A DNA stretch of 64,000 bases from Mesorhizobium sp. (lineage in GTDB: Bacteria; Pseudomonadota; Alphaproteobacteria; Rhizobiales; Rhizobiaceae), in contig SAQL01000035.1 in NCBI GenBank assembly GCA_004020645.1, positions 1 through 64,000 on the forward strand. The letters run 5' to 3'. Positions 43,167 to 53,260 of this stretch are shown piece by piece (position 1 is the first letter of the stretch; each line of letters begins with the position of its first letter). The notes under the pieces are model-generated. The model did not search any database. It was not told the DNA's origin and was given only the letters and a program-made list of their open reading frames with translations. The translations under genes and the position numbers were made by a program.

Positions 43167-43865
43167 ATGCCGAGAACGCTTATCCAACCTGTCACCCTGC
43201 ATGTTTTGAGACTTCTCTGTGCCGGGTTTTTTCTGTCCACCGGGATTCACCCGGCGCACGCAGTCCCGCTGTCCCTTCCGGCGACACCCTATAGATACAC
43301 GGTTCTGGATCAGGAACTCGCTGCAGCGTTGCAGGAATTCGGCAACAACCTGAATATCAGGGTCAACATCAGTCCTGCGGTGAAGGGGCGAATTCGCGGA
43401 CGTATGCCTGATTTGCCACCGCGCGCGTTCCTCGACCGCTTGACGAACCTTTACGGTCTCCAATGGTACTATGACGGCCTTGTGCTCTATGTGTCTGCTG
43501 CACAAGAATCGCAAACTCGAATGCTTTTGATGACGTCGATTCGCTTCGATGCGTTCAAGGGGGCTCTCGACAAGCTTGATATCTCCGACGAGCGCTATGT
43601 GGTCAAACCCGTGCCAGGCAATGGCCTCGTCTTCGTTTCCGGTCCACCGCGCTTCGTCGCACTCGTGGAGCAGACCTTTAACGGCTTGGTGGCGGAGGCG
43701 CAGGCGCAGACTCACATAGCGGCCACGCCAAAGGAATCAGTGCTGATCTTGTTTCGCGGCTCCTCCACTACGGTCGTTCGCGACGGACGACCGGATGCTT
43801 CTTATTCTTCTGACATCCCACAACAGGATAGCGTTGGCGGGAAGCCTGAGCTGGGCAAGAAATGA
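43167..43865 (+). CDS. rhcC1: T3SS secretin N-terminal part RhcC1 (NolW)
   Basis: 232 residues from MPRTLIQPVTLH, with a signal peptide ending near PAHAVPLSLP. It carries the N0 and N1 domains of T3SS secretins (TVLDQELAAALQEFGNNLNI; YVVKPVPGNGLVFVSGPPRF) but no pore domain. In rhizobia the secretin is split: RhcC1 supplies the periplasmic part and RhcC2 the outer-membrane barrel, here 10.9 kb away. Divergent from nopB. Confidence 0.93.
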   Translation: MPRTLIQPVTLHVLRLLCAGFFLSTGIHPAHAVPLSLPATPYRYTVLDQELAAALQEFGNNLNIRVNISPAVKGRIRGRMPDLPPRAFLDRLTNLYGLQWYYDGLVLYVSAAQESQTRMLLMTSIRFDAFKGALDKLDISDERYVVKPVPGNGLVFVSGPPRFVALVEQTFNGLVAEAQAQTHIAATPKESVLILFRGSSTTVVRDGRPDASYSSDIPQQDSVGGKPELGKK

Positions 43866-43933
43866 ACATTGAGGATTTGCCGCAGCTCTGAAGAACATGA
43901 CTGCGGCTACCCCTTTGTGAACTCTTCGCAAAC

Positions 43934-43958
43934 TCGTCAGTTTCTCGAAAGCTAATCC
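43934..43958 (+). promoter_or_regulatory. tts box upstream of nopX
   Basis: TCGTCAGTTTCTCGAAAGCT followed by AATCC, an almost ideal tts box, 209 bases before nopX. Confidence 0.9.
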
Positions 43959-44166
43959 GCTCATGATGAGTCCCGGCAGCTCTCGCGGTGACTCCGGCCA
44001 TTGTGTTGGACCGAACCTTGGAGCCGGCCCGGAACACAGCAATTGAAGGCAGGGCAGGCGCATTCGTGACCTGCCGACGCTTGGAATTGTCGAATTTTGT
44101 GAAACGCAAGGGATCTTCTGTCGGGGTCTCTTGTGGGGATTTCAACGTCACGTCTGAGGATGCACA

Positions 44167-46104
44167 ATGTCGGCCAGCAATCTTTCAACTTTCTACCGCT
44201 CAAATTCGCTACAGTCCGCAAGGGGTTGGCCGGGCCTGAAAGTTTCCCATTTTGCGACCCAGCATCAGCAAAGTGCATCGTGCTTCGAAGCGATGCTGTC
44301 CACTTGTGTGCTGGCAAACAAGCCCGGCTCTTTCGCGCAAGGGGATCTGCCAACGTCGAATCTTGATTCGACAATGGATAAATTGCGGCAGGACCCTTTG
44401 GGCCATCTGGCACCGGATGTCGAATCGACATTGAAGGGCTTGGAGCAACACCCACTGGATCTGCTGCCGCCACATATGAGGGCGGCTCTCAAGGAGGACC
44501 AATCGCAACGCTCCAAGGCGACTGAAGCCCAACATCTGCTCCGCGTCACCCCGAAGATCGAGCCGGCTCCCAGGCCGAGCCCCGGAATCACGTGGAACGG
44601 TGGGTCGCTGACCACGGCTGAGTTGCAGATTGTTGCGGTACTCAACCGTCACAAGGACCAATGCCCGCTTAGTTGGAAGTCGTTGACCGAGAAAGCCAAT
44701 GATCCCTCTACGCCACCGGATCTGAAAGCGGCGATCAAGGGACTGCAGCAGGATTCGGGACTTTTTTATGCGATTGGCTCGCAGGGCGACGGCCGCTGTG
44801 GAGGCAAGATCAACGCCAAGGACTTGGCCGGATTTTCAAACCACCACCCACAAGTTGCTGCATTTCAGGAAGCCCAAGCGCAAAGCTACGAGCAGAACTA
44901 CATACCATCCGACGGCAGCGGAGGTTTGCAGCCTTCGGTCATGACCTTGAGCGATGCCTTGCGGGAGTTTTACCGGTACTCCGAAAATCTGTCCAAGGAC
45001 CTGAGTCTGGATGAGTTCAAGAAAATGGTCGGCGGCGAATCGAAAAACGGCAAATTTCCGCCCCAGGTCATTGCGGCGGCGCAATATTTCCTCGATCACC
45101 CCGATGCTTGGAACCAGTTGTGCGGTGGCTCGAAAGGGAAGATGCACAAAGAGGATTTCCTGCAAGTCGCCTCATCGTCGATGAGCCTCACGCAAACTGA
45201 GCTGAATACGGTCGAGATGATCAAGGACCATCAGGACACGTTCTTTGGAAGCGGTGTTCTGACTCGCGACAAACTGGCGAAAATGAAAGACGACAAGAGC
45301 CTTGATCCGAAAGTGCGGGAAGCAGCCTCTCAGCTCCTTTCAGATCCTCTTTTGTTTGGCCTCCTGAACAATTCGATCACGGGCTATAAGACCCATCATA
45401 AATTCTTCGACTTTGGCGGCGGGCATACGGTTGATTCCGGCAATATCAGCAAAAAAGACTTTGCCCATTTTTGCACAAACATGTCGTCTGCGAACCGCAA
45501 CGTTCAGCAGCCAATCACCCACGGCGCCCAAACCGCAGAAGAGCAGAATGCCGTCGCGGACATGAAGATGGGCCTGATGGACCAGCCTGACATTAAGTCA
45601 GCCAAAAAGAACGGCGGGGCCGTCATGCACGTCGTCGACTCCGTGCTCAAAATCGAGACGAAAGTGCTCGACTTGGCGGCAACGGCGGTGGGACTGCTCA
45701 GCTTCATTCCGGGCCTCGGACAAGTAGCCGATCTTGCCTCGATGGTTCTCGAGGCTGAGTCGCAAGCAGCCAATCTCCTGCGTACGGCCATTAACGGAGG
45801 CGATATGAAGCGAGCGCTGGAGGAAGCTGGCCTCAATATGGCCGCGCAGGCGATCGGCCTTATCGCAGGCCCCGAGGTCAAACTGGCCATTCGAAATGGG
45901 CTCGTAAAGCAACTGATGGAAGAGGCCTTGGCGGCAGGCATTGATCTTTCGGTCTCGACGGCGCAGGACTACGCAGAAGGCTATGTGAACAACCTCCAAG
46001 CACGCCTTGCAGGCGGCCCTGAGCAAAACCTCGGCCTTCCGAGCATGCCATCATTCCAGAGTGTGGCAAGCAATGTGCCCTTCGTCGGCATTGCCTTATC
46101 CTAG
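44167..46104 (+). CDS. nopX: T3SS translocon protein NopX (NolX, HrpF-like)
   Basis: 645 residues, NolX/HrpF/PopF family. Repeated HrpF-type modules of about 100 residues: LTTAELQIVAVLNRHKDQCP ... GDGRCGGKINAKDLAGF, SKGKMHKEDFL and VDSGNISKKDFAHF. Near the C-terminus two hydrophobic stretches (LDLAATAVGLLSFIPGLGQV; NMAAQAIGLIAGPEVKLAI) are probably inserted into the plant membrane. It forms the translocation pore for effectors. Own tts box upstream; no signal peptide, as expected for a T3SS substrate. Confidence 0.95.
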   Translation: MSASNLSTFYRSNSLQSARGWPGLKVSHFATQHQQSASCFEAMLSTCVLANKPGSFAQGDLPTSNLDSTMDKLRQDPLGHLAPDVESTLKGLEQHPLDLLPPHMRAALKEDQSQRSKATEAQHLLRVTPKIEPAPRPSPGITWNGGSLTTAELQIVAVLNRHKDQCPLSWKSLTEKANDPSTPPDLKAAIKGLQQDSGLFYAIGSQGDGRCGGKINAKDLAGFSNHHPQVAAFQEAQAQSYEQNYIPSDGSGGLQPSVMTLSDALREFYRYSENLSKDLSLDEFKKMVGGESKNGKFPPQVIAAAQYFLDHPDAWNQLCGGSKGKMHKEDFLQVASSSMSLTQTELNTVEMIKDHQDTFFGSGVLTRDKLAKMKDDKSLDPKVREAASQLLSDPLLFGLLNNSITGYKTHHKFFDFGGGHTVDSGNISKKDFAHFCTNMSSANRNVQQPITHGAQTAEEQNAVADMKMGLMDQPDIKSAKKNGGAVMHVVDSVLKIETKVLDLAATAVGLLSFIPGLGQVADLASMVLEAESQAANLLRTAINGGDMKRALEEAGLNMAAQAIGLIAGPEVKLAIRNGLVKQLMEEALAAGIDLSVSTAQDYAEGYVNNLQARLAGGPEQNLGLPSMPSFQSVASNVPFVGIALS

Positions 46105-46279
46105 CCGTCGCCTTGCGCGGAAGCTTTGCTTGCGCGCTGAGATAAGGGTCATTGTGGCACACGCAGGGGTTCATCCGGATCAACGCAAGCGGTGTTCCTG
46201 ACGCCATCTGGATCGGGCTGTGAGGGGGATGTCCGAAGTCTGTGAAGGCTTCGGTATATGACGACTTCAGAGTTACGCT
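46105..46279. other. Intergenic region after nopX
   Basis: No gene. No clear rho-independent terminator is seen behind nopX. Confidence 0.4.
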
Positions 46280-46500
46280 GAGCCCAGCTATCTCGAGCCG
46301 GTGCGCCGGGTCGAGGTTTTCACGGGCGCCGGACGGCAGCGGGAATGGTCTCCGGAAGGCACGGCGCGGATGGTGGCGGAGCTGCGCAGCCGAAGGGACG
46401 GCTGTCGCGCGCCCACGGCGGCCTCCCGAACAGCCAGACGATGATCTCCTGCCTTGGGCCTATATCCTTGTGCCCACGCTCAAGGCAGTCGGCTGAAAAC
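46280..46500 (+). mobile_element. IS66-family TnpA remnant
   Basis: A plus-strand frame reads YLEPVRRVEVFTGAGRQREWSPEGTARMVAE, the N-terminal helix-turn-helix region of IS66 OrfA. Further on, shifted frames give pieces of the following linker. Only about 50 residues survive. Confidence 0.6.
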
Positions 46501-46574
46501 AGCGCTGATTTAAAACAGCATTATCCTGCACTGCACCCTCGATCCTTGCGCTCACCGATCGCTTGTCGGCACGC

Positions 46575-46745
46575 ACGCGGTCAAGTCATTATCGCGCGCT
46601 ATGCCGATGGGCTTCGAGAGCAAGGTGGACGCAGAGAGGTGCGTCAGCCTCAGGTGGCCAGCTTTGGGTCTCACGCTCTATGACGGCAACACCCGGCTGA
46701 TCCACTTGGCCTGTTCGCGGCTCCCGCAGCGGCGCGGAAGCCACG
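46575..46745 (+). mobile_element. Group II intron reverse transcriptase remnant
   Basis: VIIARYADG is a decayed form of the RT active site YADD. In the shifted frame come GFESKVDAERCVSL, LGLTLYDGNTRLIHLA and LPQRRGSH, equal to the standard ...GLTLHPEKTRLIEFGR...RG stretch. A 55-residue relic, no intron RNA domains recognised. Confidence 0.6.
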
Positions 46746-47153
46746 GTCCGCCTTCCTCGGCTTCAGGCCAAAGACACCGCAGCATGCTCCAGAGCTATGT
46801 CAGCCGCCTTCGCCCCATCGTCGCGGTCATGTGGAAAGGACAAGCAGGCTACGCACCCCATAATCCCATCGGGCAGGATTCGACAGTCGACGGCGAGACA
46901 TTCGCCAAACCTCGTCCTTGCTTTCTCAGCAACTTTAAAAAAATTCACATAATGTTCGTGAGCGTAGTCTCCTGTCAGGTGGTACATTCGCCACAATATC
47001 TGACGTCTTAGTGGTAGAAAGGACTGTGATCCATCTTCCATTAGCATCAATACCAGCGGATTTACAGCAAATGACGAGAAGAGATCTCATGCGGATTGAT
47101 GGGGATAGAAGGGCTAGCGGCTTCCTGCATCCCGTCCGGGTTGATGCCAACCA
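46746..47153. other. About 400 bp without recognised gene
   Basis: A 95-residue minus frame (46763-47050) has no motif. This region holds the promoter of the following regulator gene, not identifiable by eye. Confidence 0.3.
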
Positions 47154-47477
47154 ATGTTGACACTGGTAAATCGCCTAAGGAGGGCAGCGCATCTTGATCG
47201 CCTTCGAATCCTGGGCCTTTGCGCGCATGCGGATCTAACCGTCGGCGAGCTGGCCGATATTACCAGTCTGCCTCGCGAGCAGGTTCGACGCCACGTCCGG
47301 CGGCTGGTCAGAGCCAACTTTCTTTGCTGCAACGAACAACGTCCGCAGTCTTCGTACCATATGCAAGCAGGAGGCAAGGATGGCGGGCTGGCTCAATTGT
47401 TGGTCGATCTCCTGCCCCACGAGGCCATCATAAAAGAGATCTACAACGCCTCGAAGCAATACAAGACGCGCGGTTGA
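47154..47477 (+). CDS. ArsR-type winged-helix regulator
   Basis: 107 residues. Winged helix: HLDRLRILGLCAHADLTVGELADITSLPREQVRRHVRRLVRANFL. No metal-binding Cys motif of classical ArsR (CVC) is present. The protein resembles the N-terminal part of ArsR-methyltransferase proteins and the small regulators found beside methionine and S-adenosylmethionine genes. It precedes glyA by 54 bases and could control glyA-metK. Effector unknown. Confidence 0.7.
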   Translation: MLTLVNRLRRAAHLDRLRILGLCAHADLTVGELADITSLPREQVRRHVRRLVRANFLCCNEQRPQSSYHMQAGGKDGGLAQLLVDLLPHEAIIKEIYNASKQYKTRG

Positions 47478-47531
47478 AGGGACCGCCTGCTTGATCGTGA
47501 AATAGATCAGTCCAAATGGAGCGCGACTACC

Positions 47532-48868
47532 ATGGATAACTCCGCCGGCGGCGCCATCGCGCAGCCCGACACTTACGGGCGGCCTCACTTAGCCGCCGTC
47601 GACTCCCGCGTTCACGAACTGCTTCTAAGACAGGAGCGCCAGGAGCGGACAACTCTCAAACTGATCGCCTCCGAGAACTTTGCCTCCTCGGCGGTGTTGG
47701 AAGCGACCGGGTCGATTTTCACCAACAAGTATGCCGAGGGATACCCCGGTGCGCGCTACTACGCCGGAAACGAGATCGTCGATGAGCTTGAGACCCTCGC
47801 GATCGAGCGCCTGAAAGCGCTATTTGGCAGTGAGCACGCCAACGTCCAGCCTTATTCAGGCTCGCCAGCCAACCAGGCTGTCTATCGCGCGCTTTTGAGC
47901 CCCCGTGACAAAGTCATGGGCTTGCCTTTACCCGAAGGCGGCCATCTGACTCACGGTTGGTCCGTCAATTTTTCCGGCAGCGATTATCAGCGCGTCCCGT
48001 ACAGGCTGCACGAAAAGACACAGCAAATTGACTATGACCACTTGCGCGAGACCGCCAAGCGGGAACGCCCGAAGCTAATTTGGGTCGGCGGAACTGCTTA
48101 TCCGCGTATTTTTGACTACGCGGCAATGGCCGAAATTGCTTCGGAGGTGAACTCGTATCTGGTGGCTGACATCGCCCACATCAGCGGCCTGGTTGTCGCA
48201 GGAGTGCATCCGAACCCCGTGCCCCATTGCGATGTAGTCACCAGCACCTCTCACAAGTCGATCCGCGGTCCCCGGGGTGGCTTCATTTTATCAAGGAATG
48301 AAGACCGTTATCAGCCCCTCCACATCCGAAGAGCAAACACAGTCTGGCCAAACGTATAGACCGCGCCGTGTTCCCTCTTCTGCAAGGCGTACCGCATATG
48401 AATACTATCGCCGCGCTTGCCGTCGCTTTGCAGGAAGCAGCGAACTCGTCCTTTCGTGTCTACGGTCAGCAGATCGTCCACAACGCCAAGGCTCTGGCCC
48501 AGGCGCTTCTGGAGCGAGGTTATGAACTCGTCACCGGGGGCACTGACAATCACATGCTGATCCTTGATCTTCGGGACAGGCCGCTGTCAGGCAAAGCCTA
48601 TGCGGAGCGCTTATCGCGTGCAGGTATCATTGCGAATTTCAATATGGTCCCGGGCGACCGGCGGCATCCTGCGCTGACAAGCGGCATCCGCTTAGGGACA
48701 CCAGCGGTGACGTCCATGGGCATGCGCGAGACGGAGATGGTGCAGATCGCCGCTTTCATCGACTCGGTCTGCCGCCAGCCCGATGACCAGGAAGTTCATG
48801 CGAGCGTACGAAGAGACGCTGCCGACTTCTGCACTGCGTTCGATGTTCCCGGCATCCCCGACCGATAA
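47532..48868 (+). pseudogene. glyA: Serine hydroxymethyltransferase, one frameshift
   Basis: Frame 1 (to 48359) covers LKLIASENFASSAVLEATGS, TNKYAEGYPGARYYAG, SGSPANQAVY and the PLP-lysine site TSTSHKSIRGPRGG. Near 48320-48330 the reading moves to another frame: KSKHSLAKRIDRAVFPLLQG, VPHMNTIAALAVALQEA, YELVTGGTDNHMLI and TSGIRLGTPAVTSMGM to the stop. All catalytic parts are present, so one indel separates it from a full 445-residue enzyme. It makes glycine and methylene-tetrahydrofolate from serine. True mutation or sequence error cannot be told apart here. Next to metK, suggesting C1 supply for methylation. Confidence 0.88.
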
Positions 48869-48926
48869 GCCACCCCAATCCAGAAACTCCTCACCTAACT
48901 CCAGCACTTGAAGCGAGGGCATTTTT

Positions 48927-50102
48927 ATGACCAGGCAGTTCGTGTTCACTTCCGAATCCGTCGGCGCGGGACACCCCGATAAGATGGCAGACAACATCTC
49001 CGATGCCATTCTCGATGCGGTCCTGCGCACCGATCCGAAGGCGCGCGTCGCCTGTGAAGTGTTGGTGAAGACGGGGATGGTCGTTGTGGCTGGCGAGATC
49101 ACCAGCCATGCCCAGATCGATTACAGCCAAGTCGCCCGCGATACGATACTCGATATTGGCTACGACGACGATGCGATCGGCTTTGATGGTCGACGTTGCG
49201 CCGTCGTTCTGGCCCTCACCGAGCAGTCGCCCGACATAAGCCAGGGCGTTGATGAAGGACGAGGGCAGGATCTCGAGCAGGGGGCGGGGGATCAGGGCAT
49301 CATGTTTGGATTCGCATGCAACGAGACGGATACATTGATGCCCCTGCCGATCCAACTCGCTCACCATTTGACGAAAAGACAGGCCGAGGTCCGGAAAGCG
49401 GGACAGCTTGGCTGGCTGCGTCCGGACGTGAAATCTCAAGTGTCCGTACGCTACGAAGGGCTCCGCCCGGTGGCGCTGGATACCATAGTCCTGTCGACGC
49501 AGCATGACGAGGCGGTCTCACAAGCCACGGTCCGCGAAGGCGTCATTGAGGAGATCATAAAACCGGTCCTGCCGACCCACCTGGATACTTCGGGGATCAG
49601 ATTTCTGGTCAACCCAACAGGGCGGTTCGTGGTCGGTGGGCCTGCCGGCGACTGCGGCCTCACTGGACGGAAGATCATCGTCGATTCCTATGGTGGAACC
49701 GGGCGTCACGGCGGCGGTGCCTTTTCGGGCAAGGACCCATCCAAGGTTGACCGCTCGGCGGCCTATGCCGCCCGGTATGTCGCGAAGAACATCGTTGCCA
49801 GCGGCCTTGCGGAGGTCTGCGAGGTTCAGCTTGCCTACGCGATCGGCGTGGCCAGTCCGGTTTCTGTCATGGTCAATACCTTCGGAACCGCAAGGATCGA
49901 GGAAAAAAGGATCGAGCGCCTTGTTCTCGAGGTTTTCGATCTCCGACCGAAAGGCATCATCAAGATGCTTGATCTCTTACGCCCGATATACCGCAAGACG
50001 GCGACATACGGACACTTCGGGCGTGAAGAGCCTGAGTTCACCTGGGAGAAGACGGACAAAGCTGACGACTTGCTGCGTGAAGCAGGACCGGCAGCTGCGT
50101 GA
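48927..50102 (+). CDS. metK: S-adenosylmethionine synthetase
   Basis: 391 residues. N-terminal FTSESVGAGHPDKMADNISD (usual SESVSEGHPDK), the ATP site GAGDQGIMFGFACNE, SYGGTGRHGGGAFSGKDPSKVDRS and the final HFGREEPEFTWEKTD. Full length with no break. Makes S-adenosylmethionine from methionine and ATP in the cytosol. It follows glyA by 58 bases. A symbiosis-island copy besides the housekeeping one would support methyl-demanding symbiotic reactions; this is inference. Confidence 0.95.
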   Translation: MTRQFVFTSESVGAGHPDKMADNISDAILDAVLRTDPKARVACEVLVKTGMVVVAGEITSHAQIDYSQVARDTILDIGYDDDAIGFDGRRCAVVLALTEQSPDISQGVDEGRGQDLEQGAGDQGIMFGFACNETDTLMPLPIQLAHHLTKRQAEVRKAGQLGWLRPDVKSQVSVRYEGLRPVALDTIVLSTQHDEAVSQATVREGVIEEIIKPVLPTHLDTSGIRFLVNPTGRFVVGGPAGDCGLTGRKIIVDSYGGTGRHGGGAFSGKDPSKVDRSAAYAARYVAKNIVASGLAEVCEVQLAYAIGVASPVSVMVNTFGTARIEEKRIERLVLEVFDLRPKGIIKMLDLLRPIYRKTATYGHFGREEPEFTWEKTDKADDLLREAGPAAA

Positions 50103-50202
50103 GGGCGGCTGGATCAAGCGCATGCGGCAACACATTTCAACTCGCGAGACCCACGCCCGGCCGGCATAGCAGAAAGCCGGTGACTCGTTGGCGGAGACAT
50201 TG

Positions 50203-51269
50203 ATGCCGGATTATGGCGTGCTTTGCATCGGCAATGCCATTGTCGACATCATCACCCAGTGCGAGGAGGAATTCCTCGAAACCAACGGCATCATCAGGGC
50301 GCGATGAACCTCATCGATACCCAGCGCGCCAAACTGCTGTACAGCCGCATGGGCCCGGCGATCGAAGCCTCCGGCGGCAGCGCCGGCAACACGGCGGCCG
50401 GCGTCGCCTCCTTCGGCGGCCGTGCCGCCTTCTTCGGCAAGGTTTCAAACGATGCGCTGGGCGAAATCTACGCGCACGACATCCATGCCCAGGGCGTCGC
50501 CTTCGACACCAAGCCGCTCAAGGGCGGGCCGCCGACGGCGCGCTCGATGATCTTCGTCACCCCCGATGGCGAGCGCTCGATGAACACCTATCTCGGCGCC
50601 TGTGTCGAGCTCGGGCCGGAGGACGTCGAGGCCGACAAGGCCTCTGGCGCCAAGGTCACCTATTTCGAGGGTTATCTGTGGGACCCGCCGCGCGCCAAGG
50701 AAGCGATCCGGCAGACGGCGAAACTGGCGCACGCGGCAGGCCGCGAAGTGTCGATGACGTTGTCGGATTCGTTCTGCGTCGACCGTTACCGCGACGAATT
50801 CCTCGAGCTGATGCGCTCGGGCACCGTCGACATCGTCTTTGCCAACAGCCACGAGATCAAGGCGCTCTACCAGACATCGTCGTTCGACGAGGCGCTCGCG
50901 CAGATCCGCAAGGATTGCCGGATCGCCGCCGTGACGCGGTCCGAGAAAGGCTCCGTCATCGTGCGCGGCGACGAGACCGTGGTCATCAAGGCCACCGCCA
51001 TCGAGGAACTGGTCGACACGACCGGCGCCGGCGACCTCTACGCCGCCGGTTTCCTGCATGGCTACACGCAGGGTCGCGATCTCAAGACCTGCGGTGATCT
51101 TGGCTCACTTGCCGCCGGCCTGGTGATCCAGCAGATCGGGCCAAGGCCAAGGCAGAATTTGCGCCGCGAGGCCGAGCAGGCGGGGCTGACCATTCCGGAC
51201 GTTCAAACGAGTAGTGGCCTACCTTCCCGTTGTGCAGGCTATCTCGCCAGAAGCGCAATCACGGAATAG
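50203..51269 (+). pseudogene. Adenosine kinase (PfkB family), one frameshift near the start
   Basis: Starts MPDYGVLCIGNAIVDIITQC; a missing base near 50296 then shifts the frame. From 50304 the PfkB core continues: MGPAIEASGGSAGNTAAGVA, FFGKVSNDALGEIYAHDI, FANSHEIKAL and the catalytic loop VDTTGAGDLYAAGFLHGYT. The end runs to 51269 with a tail (SSGLPSRCAGYLARS) unlike the family, suggesting the 3' end was exchanged at the tdh junction. Adenosine kinase recycles adenosine from S-adenosylhomocysteine, fitting metK next door. Codon use is more GC-rich than in the nod genes, chromosome-like. A product from ATG 50304 would lack the first strand. Confidence 0.8.
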
Positions 51270-51279
51270 GGAGATCCTG

Positions 51280-52314
51280 ATGTCGAACATGATGAAGGCG
51301 CTGGTCAAGGCCAGGGCCGAGCCGGGCATCTGGATGGAAGAGGTGCCGGTACCGGAGATCGGCCCCAACGACGTGCTGATCAAGATCAAGAAAACCGCGA
51401 TCTGTGGCACCGACGTTCATATCTACAATTGGGACCAGTGGGCGCAGAAGACCGTGCCGGTGCCGATGGTGACCGGCCATGAATTCGTCGGCACCGTCGC
51501 CGATTTCGGCGCCGCGGTCAGCGAATACAAGGTCGGCCAGCGCGTCTCCGGCGAAGGCCATATCGTCTGCGGCCATTGCCGTAACTGCCGTGCCGGCAGG
51601 GGCCACCTATGCCGCAACACGCTCGGCGTCGGCGTCAACCGTCCCGGCGCCTTCGGCGAGTATCTGGCGATCCCGCAGCACAATGTGGTGCCGATCCCCG
51701 ACGATGTGCCCGACGAGGTCGCCGCGATCTTCGATCCCCTGGGCAATGCCGTCCATACCGCATTGTCCTTCGACCTTGTCGGCGAGGACGTGCTGGTCAC
51801 CGGCGCCGGGCCGATCGGCATCATGGGCGCGCTCGTTGCCCAATGCGTCGGCGCGCGAAAAGTGGTGATCACCGACATCAATCCGGTGCGGCTGGCTTTG
51901 GCGAAAAAGCTCGGCGTCCAGCATGTCGTCGATGCGTCGAAGGAAAAGCTGCGCGATGTCATGCCGGCGCTCGGCATGACCGAGGGTTTTGACGTCGGCC
52001 TCGAAATGTCGGGTGCGGCGCCCGCCTTCCGCGACATGATCGACACCATGAACAATGGTGGCAAGATCGCCATCCTCGGCATCGCGCCGACCGGCTTCGA
52101 GATCGACTGGAACAAGGTCATCTTCAAGATGCTGCACTTGAAGGGCATCTACGGCCGCGAGATGTTCGAGACCTGGTACAAGATGATCGCGCTGGTGCAA
52201 GGTCCGCTCGATGTCAGCGGCCTGATCACCCACCGCATCGGCATCGACGACTTTCAGACTGGGTTCGATGCAATGCGCAGCGGCAGTTCCGGCAAGGTGG
52301 TGATGGACTGGTAG
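51280..52314 (+). CDS. tdh: L-threonine 3-dehydrogenase
   Basis: 344 residues from MSNMMKALVK. Zinc-type medium-chain dehydrogenase: catalytic-zinc Cys in TAICGTDVHIYNWDQW (the TDH hallmark), GHEFVG, structural-zinc cysteines CGHCRNCRAGRGHLC, NAD fold VTGAGPIGIMG, and GIYGREMFETWYKM. Oxidises threonine to 2-amino-3-ketobutyrate, which feeds glycine and the C1 pool and so complements glyA. Very GC-rich third positions like the preceding kinase gene. Complete. Confidence 0.95.
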   Translation: MSNMMKALVKARAEPGIWMEEVPVPEIGPNDVLIKIKKTAICGTDVHIYNWDQWAQKTVPVPMVTGHEFVGTVADFGAAVSEYKVGQRVSGEGHIVCGHCRNCRAGRGHLCRNTLGVGVNRPGAFGEYLAIPQHNVVPIPDDVPDEVAAIFDPLGNAVHTALSFDLVGEDVLVTGAGPIGIMGALVAQCVGARKVVITDINPVRLALAKKLGVQHVVDASKEKLRDVMPALGMTEGFDVGLEMSGAAPAFRDMIDTMNNGGKIAILGIAPTGFEIDWNKVIFKMLHLKGIYGREMFETWYKMIALVQGPLDVSGLITHRIGIDDFQTGFDAMRSGSSGKVVMDW

Positions 52315-52765
52315 GGATTGCCTTGGCCGCTCTTCAGGAAAAGCTGACGGGACAGCACCCTCTGGTCCGCCGGACATCTTCCAACGAGGGGAACATGGCT
52401 GGGCGGAGAGCTATGGCTCCGCTACGTGCGCCCGCTAATCATGATACGGCGACGTATCGCGGCCCATCCGATGACGGTCGATGGGGCAATTCGCTTCAGT
52501 CGATGACGGAAACCCGGTGAACGGATGCTCAGGCCCCGACGCGATCGTCTATTTCCTATGATCTGCGATTGAGGTCGAGGTGTTGCCGCCGTTTCAGCGG
52601 GTAAGATGCGATAGACGACTTCCGGTACCTTTCCGGTCAGCGAAAAGGAAGGCAACGAGCCGCATTGCCTCAAGCAAAATGTTACCAATAGTGTCCCTGT
52701 TCCAAAAGGGATGGACAGGTCGTGCCATTCCGGTTCGGGAGAAGGATGGCGCGGCTCAGCATGGC
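52315..52765. other. Stretch after tdh, no recognised gene
   Basis: Open frames on both strands without motifs; IS-derived material is likely since a transposase remnant follows. Confidence 0.3.
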
Positions 52766-53260
52766 GACACGGTGAAGCGGCGATCGTGGAGCGTTATCGC
52801 GGCGTTGACAAGCGGCGCATTCTGGATGAGTTCAAGGCGGTAACCGGCTATTATCGCAAGCGCGCGATCCGTCTTATGAACCGTCGTGAGCAGAGGCCGT
52901 CTTCGGGCAAGAGCCGCAGCCGCTGTTACGGCAGCGATGTCCGCGAGGCGCTCATCGTGTTGTGGGAGGCTTCGGAGCGGCTGAGGTCCGCATCGTCGCT
53001 CGCGGCGGCCAGCGCCGCCGGGCAGGAATGAGTTCGGCAGTTCGCCGCTCGGTGCCAGCCCGCACCTTCGGCGATTGGAAAGATCCGCCGCCCGGCTTTG
53101 TTGAGCGCATTCGGGCACGTCTTCGTCAGGGAGCTTCGTGCAGACGATGGTGCTGACCGAGATTGCCGCCGGCTGGACCGAATGCATTCCGGTCCGCACG
53201 CGCGACAGCGGCAATGTGATCATGGCGATCATGCAGGCCCGCTCGCGGTTTCCCTGACCC
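52766..53260 (+). mobile_element. ISNCY-type integrase/transposase remnant
   Basis: VDKRRILDEFKAVTGYYRKRAIRLMNRRE and YGSDVREALIVLWEASERL are the N-terminal region of a transposase family common in rhizobia. After a deletion, another frame gives RTFGDWKDPPPGFVE and, shifted, VQTMVLTEIAAGWTECIPV and RDSGNVIMAIMQAR, parts of the DDE domain. The frames do not connect; inactive. Confidence 0.7.
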
